The notes under the pieces were generated by a model, which was not told the DNA's origin, did not search any database, and saw only the letters and a list, made by a program, of their open reading frames with translations. From Monodelphis domestica (lineage: Eukaryota; Chordata; Mammalia; Didelphimorphia; Didelphidae), in assembly GCF_027887165.1 (NCBI RefSeq), contig NC_077227.1:352118207-352182206 (forward strand): a stretch of 64,000 bases of DNA. Direction: 5' to 3'. Below, one piece after another: positions 1 to 9,406 of this stretch. The translations under genes were made by a program, and so were the position numbers. Within the stretch, counting starts at the first letter, position 1. Every line of letters begins with the position of its first letter.

Positions 1-454
1 TATTTACACTTATGGGGATTAAAATCTAAAAACAGACTTGAGTTACAATTTAAATCTTCACAATCAGGGAAGAGCCAAATCCAATTTTCATACTACTTTA
101 AATAGGAGTAGTTAAATCTCAGCATCAGGGAGATGATTTGATTGCCTGAAACAATTGTGGATAAAATTGCCTCTACTTACTTAATTTAACAATTTAACTA
201 CTGTAGATAAAGTCCCCTTTTTAGTCCCTTTTGAACTAGACCAAAAAATGGAGAAAGTACATCTTCCCAGCCAACTGAAGAGATATAGAGATACCAGACA
301 ATGGAGACCAAATACCAGATATCAATCAGTGTGAGATTGAATTCTGGGCTCACTATAGGACTCTGGGGCCTAAATAACCTATATAATACCCACTGCACAA
401 TACACCCAACAAGTCAGTCCCAAAGCACAGTTAAATCATTTGTTAGATTTAACT
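1..454. other. Unassigned AT-rich sequence
   Basis: No coding frame, RNA gene or repeat that I recognise. The short frames here have no familiar motif and look like chance openings in AT-rich intergenic DNA. Confidence 0.5.
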
Positions 455-720
455 TCTAAGCTCCTTGGTTTCCTCATCTGTAAAATGAGGAAGTTGGACC
501 CTTAAGATATATGAGTCCTAGATCAGGAACTTAGTAGCTATGTGACCTAGAAAGAAGGTCATTTAAACTCTAAACATCAGTTTTCCTATTTGTAAAAAGC
601 GATAATAACATCTGCCTTGGCTTCTTAATAGGGTAACGAAATCAAATAATATTTTAGAATCATAGAATCTTAGAATTAGAAAGGATCTCAGAAACTGATC
701 CAATGTTTATACACCAACAG
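455..720. repeat. MIR-like SINE remnant followed by CR1/L3-type tail
   Basis: The block at about 470-490 and 570-660 carries the MIR-type phrase 'cctcatctgtaaaatgagg' and a second 'gtttcctatttgtaaaa'-like stretch. Positions about 655-700 begin with 'atcatagaatcttagaatt', which resembles the reverse complement of a CR1/L3 3' tail. Both are strongly decayed. Family names are from memory of mammalian repeats and were not searched. Confidence 0.45.
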
Positions 721-869
721 TTGGGCATCAATTTTCACTTGATGGCAATCTTAGTATTTTTTCAGATGACACAAAACCACAAGGAATGGCTAATTGACTG
801 TATGATGAAATAAGGGTCCCAAAAGATAGCAATTTACAATAGAGTTTTGGGTTTTTTTTTAAGATCCTC

Positions 870-1060
870 CCCTTCTGTATTAGTATCGATTCTAATATAA
901 CATAATGTATTGTCTCTGTTTTTCTCTTTTAATTAGACCTTTTTTAGCTTTAACTTTGTCTGAGATTATTATTGCTACCCCTCATTTTTTTGGTCATTTG
1001 AAGCATAATATATTCTACTCCATTCCTCTATTTTTATTCTATGTGTATCTCTCGTTTTAT
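870..1060 (-). mobile_element. Old L1 ORF2 fragment, minus strand (left part)
   Basis: Read on the minus strand this matches the N-terminal endonuclease part of L1 ORF2. The same L1 seems to continue at 1274-1696 and 2234-2540, so it is one decayed element split by a SINE and by a younger L1 tail. Confidence 0.55.
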
Positions 1061-1273
1061 TTTATTTTAATGTTTTTTTTTTACCCTCGCCTTCCATCTT
1101 AGAATCAATACTATGTATTGGTTCCAAGGCAGAAGAGCAGTAACAGCTAATAAATGGGGTTTAAGTAACTTGCTCAGGGTCATACAGCTAGGAAGTGTCT
1201 GAGGCCAGATTTGAATCTAGGACTTCTCATCTGTAGCCTGGCTCTCAATCCACTGATCCACAAAGCTGGCCCC
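1061..1273 (-). mobile_element. WSINE1/MAR1-type tRNA-derived SINE, minus strand
   Basis: The reverse complement reads as the usual element: GGGGCAGC-like head, 'tcaatccactgatcc' equivalent, 'ggccagatttgaatc' box B-like part, then the 3' 'ggaaggcgagggtaa' and A tail. A near-repeat of about 16 bp (TGTGTATCTCTCGTTTTA versus TGTGTCTCTAGTTTTAA) flanks it at 1042-1060 and from 1275, consistent with a TSD in the surrounding L1. Confidence 0.8.
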
Positions 1274-1713
1274 TGTGTCTCTAGTTTTAAAAAGTATTTC
1301 CTATAAACAGCATATTGTTGGATTTTGGTTTTTAATCCATTCTGCTATATGTTTCCATTTTATGGGTGAATTCATATCATTCACATTCAGAGTTATAAGC
1401 ATAAGTTGTGTATTTCCCTACATTCTATTTTTCTTCTCTGTTTTTCCTTGTCTCTCTTTTTAACTTCTTCATAAATCAAATTTTCCTCTAACTACTTTCT
1501 CCTTAATCCATACCCCTTCTTTAATCCCAACTTTATTTCCTCCTATATTCCTCTAAGATTCTCTCTCTTTTCTCCTCCTCTTACCCTCCTAGTTGCTCAT
1601 TTATTTACCCTTCTATGAGGCCCTCTCTTATCCCTTTTTTACCCTCTTATTTGTTATGATAAATGGCAACTATTATTCCCTCCCTTGTCTTTCCCCTTGC
1701 CCTCTTTTTTCTT
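1274..1713 (-). mobile_element. Old L1, ORF1-ORF2 spacer and ORF2 start, minus strand
   Basis: The minus strand includes the ORF2 start region, equivalent to the 'actctgaatgtgaatga' and 'agcagaatggatta' stretches also found at about 30790-30870 on the plus strand. It is followed by the pyrimidine-rich (plus strand) spacer typical of these marsupial L1s. No open frame remains. It ends at the 17-bp TSD of the L1 tail at 1714-2216. Confidence 0.65.
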
Positions 1714-2216
1714 TTTTCCCCTTCTTTTCATACTTGGAAATTTTTATTTAATTAGTTAATTTAGAGTATTTTTCTATGGTTACAAGAATCATGTTCTTTC
1801 CCTCCCCTCCCATGACCCTCCTCCCATTGACAACATGCAATTTCACTGGGTTTTACATTTGTCATTGATCAAGACCTATTTCCATATTATTAATATTAGA
1901 AATAGGGTGAATGATCGTTTAGAGTCTACATCCCCAATCATATCCCCATCGACACATGTGATCAAGCAGTTGCTTTTCTTCTGTTTCTATTCCCACAGTT
2001 CTTCCTCTGAATGTGGATAGTATTCTTTCTCATAAATCCCTCAAATTGTTCTGGATCATTGCATTGCTACTAGTAGAGAAGTCCATTACTTTGGATTGTT
2101 CCACAGTGTACAAAGTCTCTGTGTACAATGTTCTCCTAGTTCTGCTCCTTTCACTCTGCATCAATTCCTGGAGATCATTCCAGTTCACATGGAATTGCTC
2201 CAGTTCATGATTCCTT
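1714..2216 (-). mobile_element. Young-type L1 3' end, minus strand, with 17-bp TSD
   Basis: This is the reverse complement of the L1 ORF2 C-terminus and 3' UTR, with the 'gtgatcaagcagttgc' and 'cactctgcatcaattcctgg' blocks shared with 8841-9337, 22451-22947 and 35752-36308. A TSD TTGCCCTCTTTTTTCTT is seen at 1697-1713 and 2217-2233. The copy is a strongly 5'-truncated insertion into an older minus-strand L1. Confidence 0.85.
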
Positions 2217-2540
2217 TTGCCCTCTTTTTTCTTAATCTATATGCCTTTTTAAGATTCTCTTTTTTCATTTTTTATCCCTCACCCTCTTATCTTCTTATAA
2301 CTTAAGAAAAATGTTGCTCTTCTCTATGCATGTATTATTTCCTCCTTTTCCCAGATCTGATAGGAATAAGACACTAGCATTACTATCCTTCCATCCCCTC
2401 TTTTCCTTCATTGTAACATTTCTTTCATTTATGACTCTTTTATATGGGATGATTATTCCAATTCATTCCTTTCCATCCAATTTAATTTTATTTTTTTAAC
2501 TCAAAATCTATTATATTCAATTCAACCTCAAATCTTCTAT
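2217..2540 (-). mobile_element. Continuation of old minus-strand L1
   Basis: After the second TSD copy the pyrimidine-rich L1 spacer resumes and fades by about 2540. It is the same element as 1274-1713. Confidence 0.5.
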
Positions 2541-2902
2541 CTACAAATGCTCCTTCAAACCTCCCAATTAATGATATCATTCTTAAGGTTTCAACATATT
2601 ATTTTCCCATATGAGAAGTGCTTCATCTTAATAAACCTCATCTTGAATATTTTGTGTTTTGTTCTAGATACTGTATTAATGAACAGAACACTTAATGGTA
2701 TTGGGAAGAAGGTAAGAGATAGAGAAAACAAATCATTTAATATCTATATTCTAAAAACTATAGGAAGGCTAAGGATATCTCCTGATCCTGGGTACTTGTC
2801 TACTCATTCACACATTATTGAAGATGAGTAATATAGATGATGGCATATTTACTGTGTTATAGTGAAAATTTTACCTTTTAAGATTGTTATAATATTAAAC
2901 AA
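2541..2902. other. Unassigned sequence
   Basis: Includes a 94-codon frame (2547-2831) without any recognisable domain. Its low-complexity composition and lack of context argue for a chance frame. Nothing else seen. Confidence 0.4.
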
Positions 2903-3396
2903 TGGCCGCCAAGGAATTTACTTATGAAATTCCTAAAATGAAACACTCAAGTCAGAATGGGGTTTATGGAGGTTTAATCACAATGGGAGTAGGGACAAGG
3001 AGAGGGAGAGAAGGAGAGAGGAGAAAGGGGAAAGGGGTTACTCAACCTCTGACCAAGACAGAGGGAGTTTAGGCCCAAAGGGCCAAGGTGGAAGGAATCA
3101 GTCCTTGACTCACGTGACTGATCTGAAGGGAAGCTGTCTGTGGGCCTCCTCCCTGTCCAAGCTCCTCACATGAACTTGCTTCTAGCCCTGTCCACAGGAA
3201 GTGAGCGAATTTCTGAGGCTGCTCTCTCCGTCACTTCCTGTGCCTCACAAGTGCCAATGGTGGCTCAAGCTTGGCTTAGGACAGCCCAGGTGGGCAGTTA
3301 GTTATTTCTGATTTGTCATTGACTAGCACATGCCTGTGTAGTGTGGGTGTGCACAATTTTGGGTGCTAGACCAAGATGGAGATTTTAAAATTTACA
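2903..3396 (-). mobile_element. LTR-like repeat, minus strand
   Basis: The minus strand shares an ordered set of blocks with 4560-5168 on the plus strand: 'gagccaccattggcac', 'cacgtgagt', 'gggactgat'-like, 'ggccctttgggcc', a CT-rich run, 'gacttgagt.ttcatttaggaatt' and 'ttccttggc'. The block order, the A/T-rich polyadenylation-like segment and the C/T run suggest an LTR. Exact ends and superfamily are uncertain. Short ACAAT repeats flank it, which may be chance. It is a solo, old copy. Confidence 0.5.
3001..3050. repeat. GA-rich low-complexity tract
   Basis: A run of AGG/GAGA units inside the LTR-like repeat; it is the reverse complement of the CT tract in the sister copy at 5000-5067. Confidence 0.8.
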
Positions 3397-3464
3397 ATTG
3401 TCCTTAAATATCAAGTTGTCATCTAGAAGAAAGAACCCAAACTGGTTGTAGAGGGGAAAAAATA

Positions 3465-3955
3465 GGAATACTATTGTGCTATAAAAAATGGCAAGCAGGA
3501 TGCTTTCAGAAAATCTGGAAAGATTTTTTTAATTGATGCAAAGTGAAGTAAGCAAAACCAGGGGAACATTGTTCACAGTAATAGCAATATTATATATCAG
3601 CTGTGAATGACTTAACTATTCCCAGCTATACAAAGATGAAAGACAATTTTGAAGGACTTAGAAAACAGGCTATCCACTTCCAGAGAAAGAACTAATAGAT
3701 CTGAATAAAAATTGAAGCATTCTCTTTTTCACTCTATTTTTTGTGGGTTTTTTTGGGGGGAAGGTGTCTATATTTCCATGACTAACATGTTTTGCATGAC
3801 TGCACATATAAAATCTATGTCAAATTGGCTGTCTTCTTAATAGAGAGTTAAGAAGGGAGGGAGGGAAAATTTTTAGAATTCAACATTTTAAAAAAGAATA
3901 TTAAAAATTGTTTTTTACATGTAATTGAAAAAATATTTTTTAAAAAACAAAGGGA
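3465..3955 (+). mobile_element. Old L1 3' end
   Basis: Contains the L1 tail phrases 'aatactattgtgctata', 'gcaaagtgaagtaagcaaaacc' and 'ccagagaaagaactaatag', followed by a G-rich run and an A-rich end. It is divergent from the young L1 tails elsewhere in the window, so it is an older subfamily. Confidence 0.7.
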
Positions 3956-3956
3956 A

Positions 3957-4175
3957 AAATTAGAACAACTGGGTGGAATTTATAGGAAAACCTTATTTAA
4001 AGATGAGCTTGTTAATAATTAGAACTATTGGAAAATTGAATAGGCTTCCTTTTGAGGTAGTGAATTTTCTTTAAGTGAGAGCAGTCAAGCTTATGTTAGA
4101 TGACCACTTTTCAGGATTACTGTAAAATGAGAATGCCTACATAGGGTGAGAGGTTGGAATAGATGAGCCTTAAGA
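3957..4175 (+). mobile_element. CR1/L3-type LINE 3' tail
   Basis: The order 'aataattagaactattgg', 'aataggcttccttttgaggtagtga', 'ttagatgaccacttttcagg' and 'gaggttggaatagatga' follows the 3' end of CR1/L3 LINEs known from amniotes. It is ancient and strongly decayed. The identification is by remembered consensus only. Confidence 0.55.
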
Positions 4176-4535
4176 TTTAATAAGAAGCAGCTGTGTCTCC
4201 ATGGTTATGTAAACCTTAAAATTTCTTAGACTTATGAATGTTGGAAATTTCCCCATTGGGAAATTTCATACTGGAAAAAATTTCCTACTGATAGTAAGAA
4301 CTCTATTGGAATGTGAAACCCCTTGGCATGGGAGGATCCTTCTCCTCCCTACTTAAGACTACTTTAGGACAGAAACCTTTTGCTAAACAATGGAAAGGGT
4401 TTTGACCTATGCTTAAGCATAGAACAGGAAGTTCTTTGAGTCATGATTGATTTTAGAATTGATACAATAGAGATACTTGGAATGACAGAACCAGGTCTTG
4501 GAAAATACAATCTCCACCCTACTTAGAGTAACAGG
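4176..4535 (+). repeat. Dispersed repeat of unknown class
   Basis: Carries 'ctccctacttaagactactttagg' type sequence followed by 'aacaatggaaagggtttt'. A related stretch lies in reverse orientation at 31590-31860, where it replaces part of an L1. It may be an LTR or a DNA element; neither terminal repeats nor a coding frame could be seen. Confidence 0.4.
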
Positions 4536-4758
4536 ATTTAGGAAGGACTGCAGCAAAGATCAAGATTTAATTATTTGAGAATATGACCTTCAACAGACAT
4601 GTGCAAAGCCACAGACCTCTGGGCGGTCCTGGGTTAAACTAGAGCCACCATTGGCACAGGGGAGACATCAACAGTGATTGGTAGATGTGAGAACTGAGGG
4701 GAGGGAACATAGATGGTTTCCTTAAAGATAGCAGGGTCTGAGGACAGAGGGAGGAGAG

Positions 4759-4836
4759 TTTTTTTTGCTCTGAGAGATTTTGCTCTGAGGAGGTTTTGCT
4801 CTGAGGAGGTTTTGCTTGGGGAGGTTTTGTTCTGAA
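4759..4836 (+). repeat. Tandem array of about 18-bp units inside the LTR-like repeat
   Basis: Four to five imperfect units of the form TTTTGCTCTGAGGAGG follow each other. The sister copy at 2903-3396 lacks them, so they arose in this copy or its sublineage. Confidence 0.75.
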
Positions 4837-4999
4837 AGAGTCTGGAGGTGGAGGCCCCTGAGACTGTTTCTCCGTTTTGGTCACGTGAGTGATAGGGACT
4901 GATCTCTTTTCTTTGCCTCAGCTTTCTAAGGGCTTGGGCCTTTGGCCCAGCCTAAGGAGAGGGGGTATTTAAGTCCTATTTCCTTCTCTCCCCTTTCTC

Positions 5000-5015
5000 T
5001 TTCTCTCTCTCTCTG

Positions 5016-5067
<52 letters not shown>
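5000..5067. repeat. (CT)n microsatellite
   Basis: Nearly pure CT dinucleotides with two GTCT interruptions, within the LTR-like repeat. Confidence 0.95.
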
Positions 5068-5070
<3 letters not shown>

Positions 5071-5206
5071 CCTTTCTTCCTCCTGTTTGTAATTAAAAAC
5101 TTCATAAAAGATGGACTGCTGACTTGAGTTTTCATTTAGGAATTACATAGCTGAATTCCTTGGCAACCTTAAATTAATATATATCAGTCTTTTAAAGTGA
5201 TTTCCA

Positions 5207-5370
5207 TGTCGCAGTTAGGAGGAGGAGATTCAGTCAGGAAGACCCAGTTCAAATCTGGCCTCAGATACTTTCTAGCTGTGTAACCTTGGGCATGTCACTT
5301 AACCTCTGATTGCATGATGACAGGATCAGTGTGGTCACAAAGAGTAGGACACAAATAACAAACATCCTAT
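5207..5370 (-). mobile_element. RTE/BovB-tailed SINE, minus strand, internally deleted
   Basis: 'caaatctggcctcagatac', 'tagctgtgtaacc.tgggc' and a final 'ggtcacaaagagt.ggacac' match the outer parts of the element seen intact at 39366-39602; the middle is missing. Confidence 0.6.
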
Positions 5371-5379
5371 AATTTAGGA

Positions 5380-5510
5380 AGACAAGGTAAGTATTTCATC
5401 CCCCATTTTATAGAGGAGGAAATAGGTTCAGAATTGTTCAGTCATATAGCCAGAAAAACTAGGACTTGGGTCTTCTCCCTAGTCAATCCAATGTTCTTTT
5501 CACTACCCTG
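5380..5510. repeat. MIR-like SINE remnant
   Basis: 'ccattttatagaggaggaaa', 'agtcatatagccag' and 'gacttgggtcttct' follow the order of a minus-strand MIR. It is old and partial. Confidence 0.5.
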
Positions 5511-6043
5511 AAGAAAAAAAAAACCAATGAGTTGCTTTGCTGCCCCCACCCCAGGGCCAATCCCAGTTAATAAGTTCTCTGAAGATGGAGAAAAAGGTTT
5601 ACCAAATTTGTACATCTCCCCCATAGTAACAGGAAATATTTTCAACTCACTTTTTTTTCCTCAACCTCCCTCATCTTCAGCCCTTAACTGAGGATAAAGT
5701 TGTTCTTCCACATCTAGGACTGCTGAGTAATAAATGTTGACAACAAGAACTCCTTAAGTCTCTCCTTCTCTTCCTCCCTTCCACTCCAAGGCCATCCATC
5801 CTCACATTCACTTCATCACCCAGTTTCTTCTGATGCAGCGTGATTGCAGTCATAAAAGTCTTACAAACCATTACCTGAAAGAAAAACTTAACAGGGCAAT
5901 TCTCATTCCAAAAAAGAGAAAATTTTGTTGTCTTAAAAACCAGCCACTTCTAATGTTCCCATTATGTTTAGCCAGAGAATGAGGATGGAATGTTAGAAAT
6001 CCAATTTTAAAGATTATATAAATACTGTATTTAACCACTTAAT
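5511..6043. other. Unassigned sequence
   Basis: No recognisable gene or repeat. Two open frames of about 65 codons (5442-5645 and 5677-5871, minus) have no motif or context. Confidence 0.4.
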
Positions 6044-6057
6044 AAATTCAAAGTGCT

Positions 6058-6272
6058 GGGGCAGCTGGGTAGCTCAGTGGATTGAGAGCCAGGCCTACAG
6101 ACGGGAGGTCCTAGGTTCAAATCTGGCCTCAGACACTTCCCAGCTGTGTGACCCTGGGCAAGTCAACTGACCCCCATTGCCTAGCCCCTACCACTCTTCT
6201 GCCTTGGAGCCAATGCACAGTATTGGCTCCAAGGCAGAAGGTAAGGGTTTAAAAAAAAATTTAATTAAAAAA
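6058..6272 (+). mobile_element. WSINE1/MAR1-type SINE with 14-bp TSD
   Basis: A nearly complete tRNA-derived SINE from GGGGCAGCTGGGTAGCTC through GGAAGGTAAGGGTTT-like end and an A-rich tail. AAATTCAAAGTGCT occurs at 6044-6057 and 6273-6286 as an exact TSD. The good conservation suggests a comparatively recent insertion. Confidence 0.95.
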
Positions 6273-6286
6273 AAATTCAAAGTGCT

Positions 6287-6925
6287 AAATGTTCACTAGG
6301 ACAATGACAAGGTCATATCCTGTTATGCATTTTCATTGACAATGGGCAAATCATTAATTCACTGCTAAGCAGCTGAAAGGGATATAACTATGCATAAAAC
6401 ATAGTCTGTGCCCTCAAGAAGTTTACTCTTAGTGAAGGAAATTATTGAGTGGACTTTGATCACAAGGATAGAATGGAAACTCTGGTGCCCCCAGTAGTCA
6501 GCAGGAAAATCTAGCAATTGAGGTAATGGATCATGAGGTGGAAGGCAGGCCTGGGTTGCCAGGTAAAGGAAAAAGGAGACAGTTGACTCACTAGGTATGA
6601 AGTGTGTCAGTGGATGGAGAGAAAGTTTGATAAACTGAGGCAAGACCAGATTTCAGTCTCTGGACTTCTGTGTTGCTGCTGACTAATGAACCCACATGGC
6701 TGCTGTGGAACAGTAAGCTAAATTGAGAAGCTAGAAAAGTAATCTGTCTCTCTCATCTTCCTTCCCTTCTGCTGCCTATCAATTAATCATAATAAAATCA
6801 TAAAATTTGCAGCCAGCCTCAAATTTTTAATCTAACATTCTAGTAAAGGAAATATAATGTATACATAAATATAGCATATAGTAGAATATAAAGCTTAAGA
6901 GACTAGATTGTTAGCTTTTTGAGGT
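6287..6925. other. Unassigned sequence
   Basis: No recognisable repeat or gene. A 92-codon minus-strand frame (6365-6643) has no known motif. Confidence 0.4.
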
Positions 6926-7140
6926 TTTCTTGGCAAAGATATTGTAGTGGTAGGCCATTTCCTTCCCCACCTCATTTTAAAGAGGAGGAACTAAAGCAAT
7001 CAGGGTTAAGTGACTTGCCTAGGGCCACACAGCAAGAAATATCTGAGGCTAGATTTGGACTCAGGAAGAGGAGTCTTCTTGGCTTTGGACCTAGTACTCT
7101 ATCCACTGTACCACCTAGTTGCTCACCTGGCACATAGGTG
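6926..7140 (+). mobile_element. RTE/BovB-tailed SINE
   Basis: 'ttcttggcaaagatattgtagtggt', 'ggccatttccttcccc', 'gttaagtgacttgcc', 'cacacagcaag' and 'ctctatccactgtaccacctag' occur in the standard order of the element also found at 27643-27861 and 35141-35375. Confidence 0.75.
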
Positions 7141-7186
7141 GCACTTAAGAAATGTTGATTAAATGATTTTTTAAGAGGGATATAGA

Positions 7187-7416
7187 GGGGGCAGATGGGT
7201 AATTCAGTGAATTGAGAGCCAGGCCTAGAGACAGGAGGTCCTAGGTTCAAATCTGGCCTCAGACACTTCCTAGCTGTGTGATCCTGGGCAAGTCACTTAA
7301 CCCCCATTGCCTAGCCCTTACCACTCTTCTGCCTTGGAGCCAATACACAGTATTGACTCCAAGACGGAAGGTAAGGGTTTAAAAAAACCTTTTTTTTAAT
7401 TTTAAAAAATTTTTAA
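7187..7416 (+). mobile_element. WSINE1/MAR1-type SINE with 14-bp TSD
   Basis: Full-length SINE with an A/T-rich tail. AAGAGGGATATAGA is repeated at 7173-7186 and 7417-7430. Confidence 0.95.
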
Positions 7417-7443
7417 AAGAGGGATATAGAATATCTCAAGATC

Positions 7444-7632
7444 GGGGGCAGCTGGGTAGCTCAGTTGATTGAGAATCAGGCCTAGAGACGGGATGTCCTA
7501 GGTTCAAATCTGGCCTCAGACACTTCCTAGCTGTGTGACCCTGGGCAAGTCACTTGACCCCCATTGCCTAGCCTTTACCACTCTTCTGCCTTGGAGCCAA
7601 TAAGACAGAAGGTAAGGGTTTAAAAAAAAAAA
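7444..7632 (+). mobile_element. WSINE1/MAR1-type SINE with 15-bp TSD
   Basis: A second SINE a few bases downstream. GAATATCTCAAGATC is repeated at 7429-7443 and 7633-7647. Its left TSD overlaps the right TSD of the preceding SINE, so the two insertions hit adjacent A-rich targets. The 3' part lacks about 18 bp of the consensus. Confidence 0.95.
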
Positions 7633-7736
7633 GAATATCTCAAGATCAAGTGAAGGAGAGAAAATTTTGAGTTAGAGGGATTCAGATATCACAAATTACT
7701 TGCCCAAGTCTCAGAACAAGTTAAGAAGAAAAAGTC

Positions 7737-7905
7737 CTCCTGCTTGTATGACCCTGGGCAAGTCACTTAATCCCCATTGTCTAGCCCTTACCACTCTTAT
7801 ACCTTGGAACTCATACTTAGTATTGATTCTAAGGTGGAAAGTAAAAAAGAAGAAGAGGAACAAGAGGAACAAGAAGAAGAAAAGGAAGAAGAAGAAGAAT
7901 TACTT
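7737..7905 (+). mobile_element. 5'-truncated SINE with expanded GAA-rich tail
   Basis: The 3' half of a WSINE1-type SINE (from 'gtatgaccctgggcaagtc') ends at about 7845. It is followed by an imperfect (GAA)n tract to 7905 that grew from the A tail. Confidence 0.75.
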
Positions 7906-7911
7906 CTAAAA

Positions 7912-8527
7912 TTTGTAGATAACATGAAGCTGGGAGTGATAATGAATATCCTATAGTATAGAATCAGGACAGAATTAAGAAGATCTTAATCTAGAAACAT
8001 GGGCCAAATCTAATAAAGTGAATTTTAATAGAAGTACATGTAAAGTCTTAAACTGTGATTCAAGAAAACCAAATGTACAAGTACAATATACCTTGATAAC
8101 AATTTTGTGAAAAATATATGGGGATTAGTGGATTTTAAGCTTATCAGGAATCAAGTGTAACACGACAGGCAAAAACTCTAATGCTAACTCTGATTGTATA
8201 AAGAGAGGGTAGGAGGATCTAGTGAGGGAAATAATAGTCCCATTGTCCTAGGACCTGTTCAGGCTAGAATCTAGAAACACAAATCAAAAATACTATGTTC
8301 TGTTCTGAGTATCACAGACATTGGCAAATTTGAGCACATTTGGAGAAGGGCAACCACAATAGTGACAGAATTAGAGAACATGATATATAAAGATTAGTTG
8401 AAGATAATGGGAATGTTTAGCCTAGAAAAAGAAAATCTAAGTGAGACATTTTAGCTATCTTCAAGATTCAAAAGGGTTTTCTTGTAGAAGAGGGATTAGA
8501 TAGATGCAAAGTTAGAGAAGCCATAAA
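7912..8527 (+). mobile_element. CR1/L3-type LINE, ORF2 C-terminus and tail
   Basis: One frame at about 8409-8475 reads GMFSLEKRKSK-stop-DILAIFKIQKG, close to the CR1-type ORF2 C-terminal motif G.FSLEKRRLRGDLIAVFKYLKG. The upstream 'ggagaagggcaaccacaatagtg' also fits. The element is ancient, with stops and indels; no open frame remains. Confidence 0.65.
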
Positions 8528-8565
8528 TTCGTCTAGTAATTTTGGAAAACAATTGGAATTATCCC
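8528..8565 (+). mobile_element. Old L1 3' region, first part
   Basis: 'tctagtaattttggaaaacaa' is typical of the L1 ORF2 C-terminal region. The same L1 resumes at 9346-9406 and 10414-10700 after three insertions. Confidence 0.55.
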
Positions 8566-8577
8566 AGAAAAGTTACC

Positions 8578-8828
8578 AAAGGGGCAGCTAGATGGCTCAG
8601 TGGATAGAGAGCCCAGCTGGGAAACAGAAAGTCCTAGGGTTCAAATGTAACCTTAGACAATTCCTAGTTGTGTAATCCTGAGTAAATTACTTAATCCTAA
8701 TTACCATCCTTTACCACACTTTTGCCTTGGAACTGATTCTTAGTATTAGTATTAGTATCTCTAAGTATACTTAGTATCAATTCTAAGACAGAGGTGTAAG
8801 AGTTTTTTTAAAAAGATTTTTTTTTTAA
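8578..8828 (+). mobile_element. Diverged WSINE1/MAR1-type SINE
   Basis: Starts GGGGCAGCTAGATGGCTCAG near 8581 and ends with a T/A-rich tail; it has an internal 'tagtatta' expansion near 8740. AGAAAAGTTACC lies at 8566-8577 and 8829-8840 as its TSD. Confidence 0.85.
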
Positions 8829-8840
8829 AGAAAAGTTACC

Positions 8841-9337
8841 TAATTTGCTAAAAGGAATAATGAACTGGAGGAATTCCATGTGAACTGGAACGACCTCCAG
8901 GAACTGATGCAGAGTGAAAGGAGAACCAGGAGAACATTATATACAGAGACTGATACACTGTGGTACAATTGAATATAATAGACATCTCTACTAGCAGCAA
9001 TGCAATGATCCAGGACAATTCTGAGGGACTTATGAGAAAGAACACTATCAAAATTCAGAGAAAGAACTGTTGGAATTGATACACAGAAGAAAATCAAGAG
9101 TTTGATCACATGGTTCAATGAGGATATGATTGGGGATGTAGACTCTAAACGATCACCCCAGTGCAAATATCAATAATATGGAAATAGGTCTTGATCAATG
9201 TAACATATAAAACCCAGTGGAATTGCTCATTGGCTATGGGAGGGAGGTCGGAGGAGGGGAGGGAAAGAACAAGATTAATGTAAACATAGAAAAATATTCA
9301 AAATTAATTAATTAAATAAATAAACTTAAAAAAAAAT
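8841..9337 (+). mobile_element. Young-type L1 3' end
   Basis: Contains the ORF2 C-terminus ('ctaaaaggaataatgaactgg', 'gatgcagagtgaaagg') and 3' UTR ('ggtcttgatcaatg', G-rich run, 'gtaaacatagaaaaatattc'), with an A tail. AAGTTACC at 9338-9345 repeats the sequence at 8833-8840, giving the TSD. It is truncated to about 500 bp. Confidence 0.85.
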
Positions 9338-9345
9338 AAGTTACC

Positions 9346-9406
9346 AAACTATATATAAACTTTCTGACCTAACAGTACCAGTTCTAAGCATATACTCCAA
9401 GAATAT
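9346..9406 (+). mobile_element. Old L1, middle segment
   Basis: 'aaactttctgacctaacagtacc' and 'catatactccaagaa' follow the L1 order between the insertion at 8841-9337 and the LTR at 9407. Confidence 0.6.

Larger units (their letters stand above)
4560..5168 (+). mobile_element. LTR-like repeat, plus strand
   Basis: Sister of 2903-3396 but in the opposite orientation. It has a TATA-like 'gtatttaagtcc', a CT tract, 'gtaattaaaaactt' as a possible polyadenylation region, and the end 'ttccttggcaacc'. An internal tandem array (4759-4836) is particular to this copy. No internal region joins the two copies, so they appear to be independent solo copies. Confidence 0.5.

Noticed and set aside
4926-5135. 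Open frames with long RE/LS dipeptide runs on both strands
   Set aside because: They read through the (CT)n microsatellite at 5000-5067; no gene evidence.
6057-6272. tRNA gene candidate in the SINE heads (box A/B-like 'tggattgagagcc', 'ggttcaaatc')
   Set aside because: The similarity is that of tRNA-derived SINEs; there is no complete cloverleaf and the copies carry A tails and TSDs.
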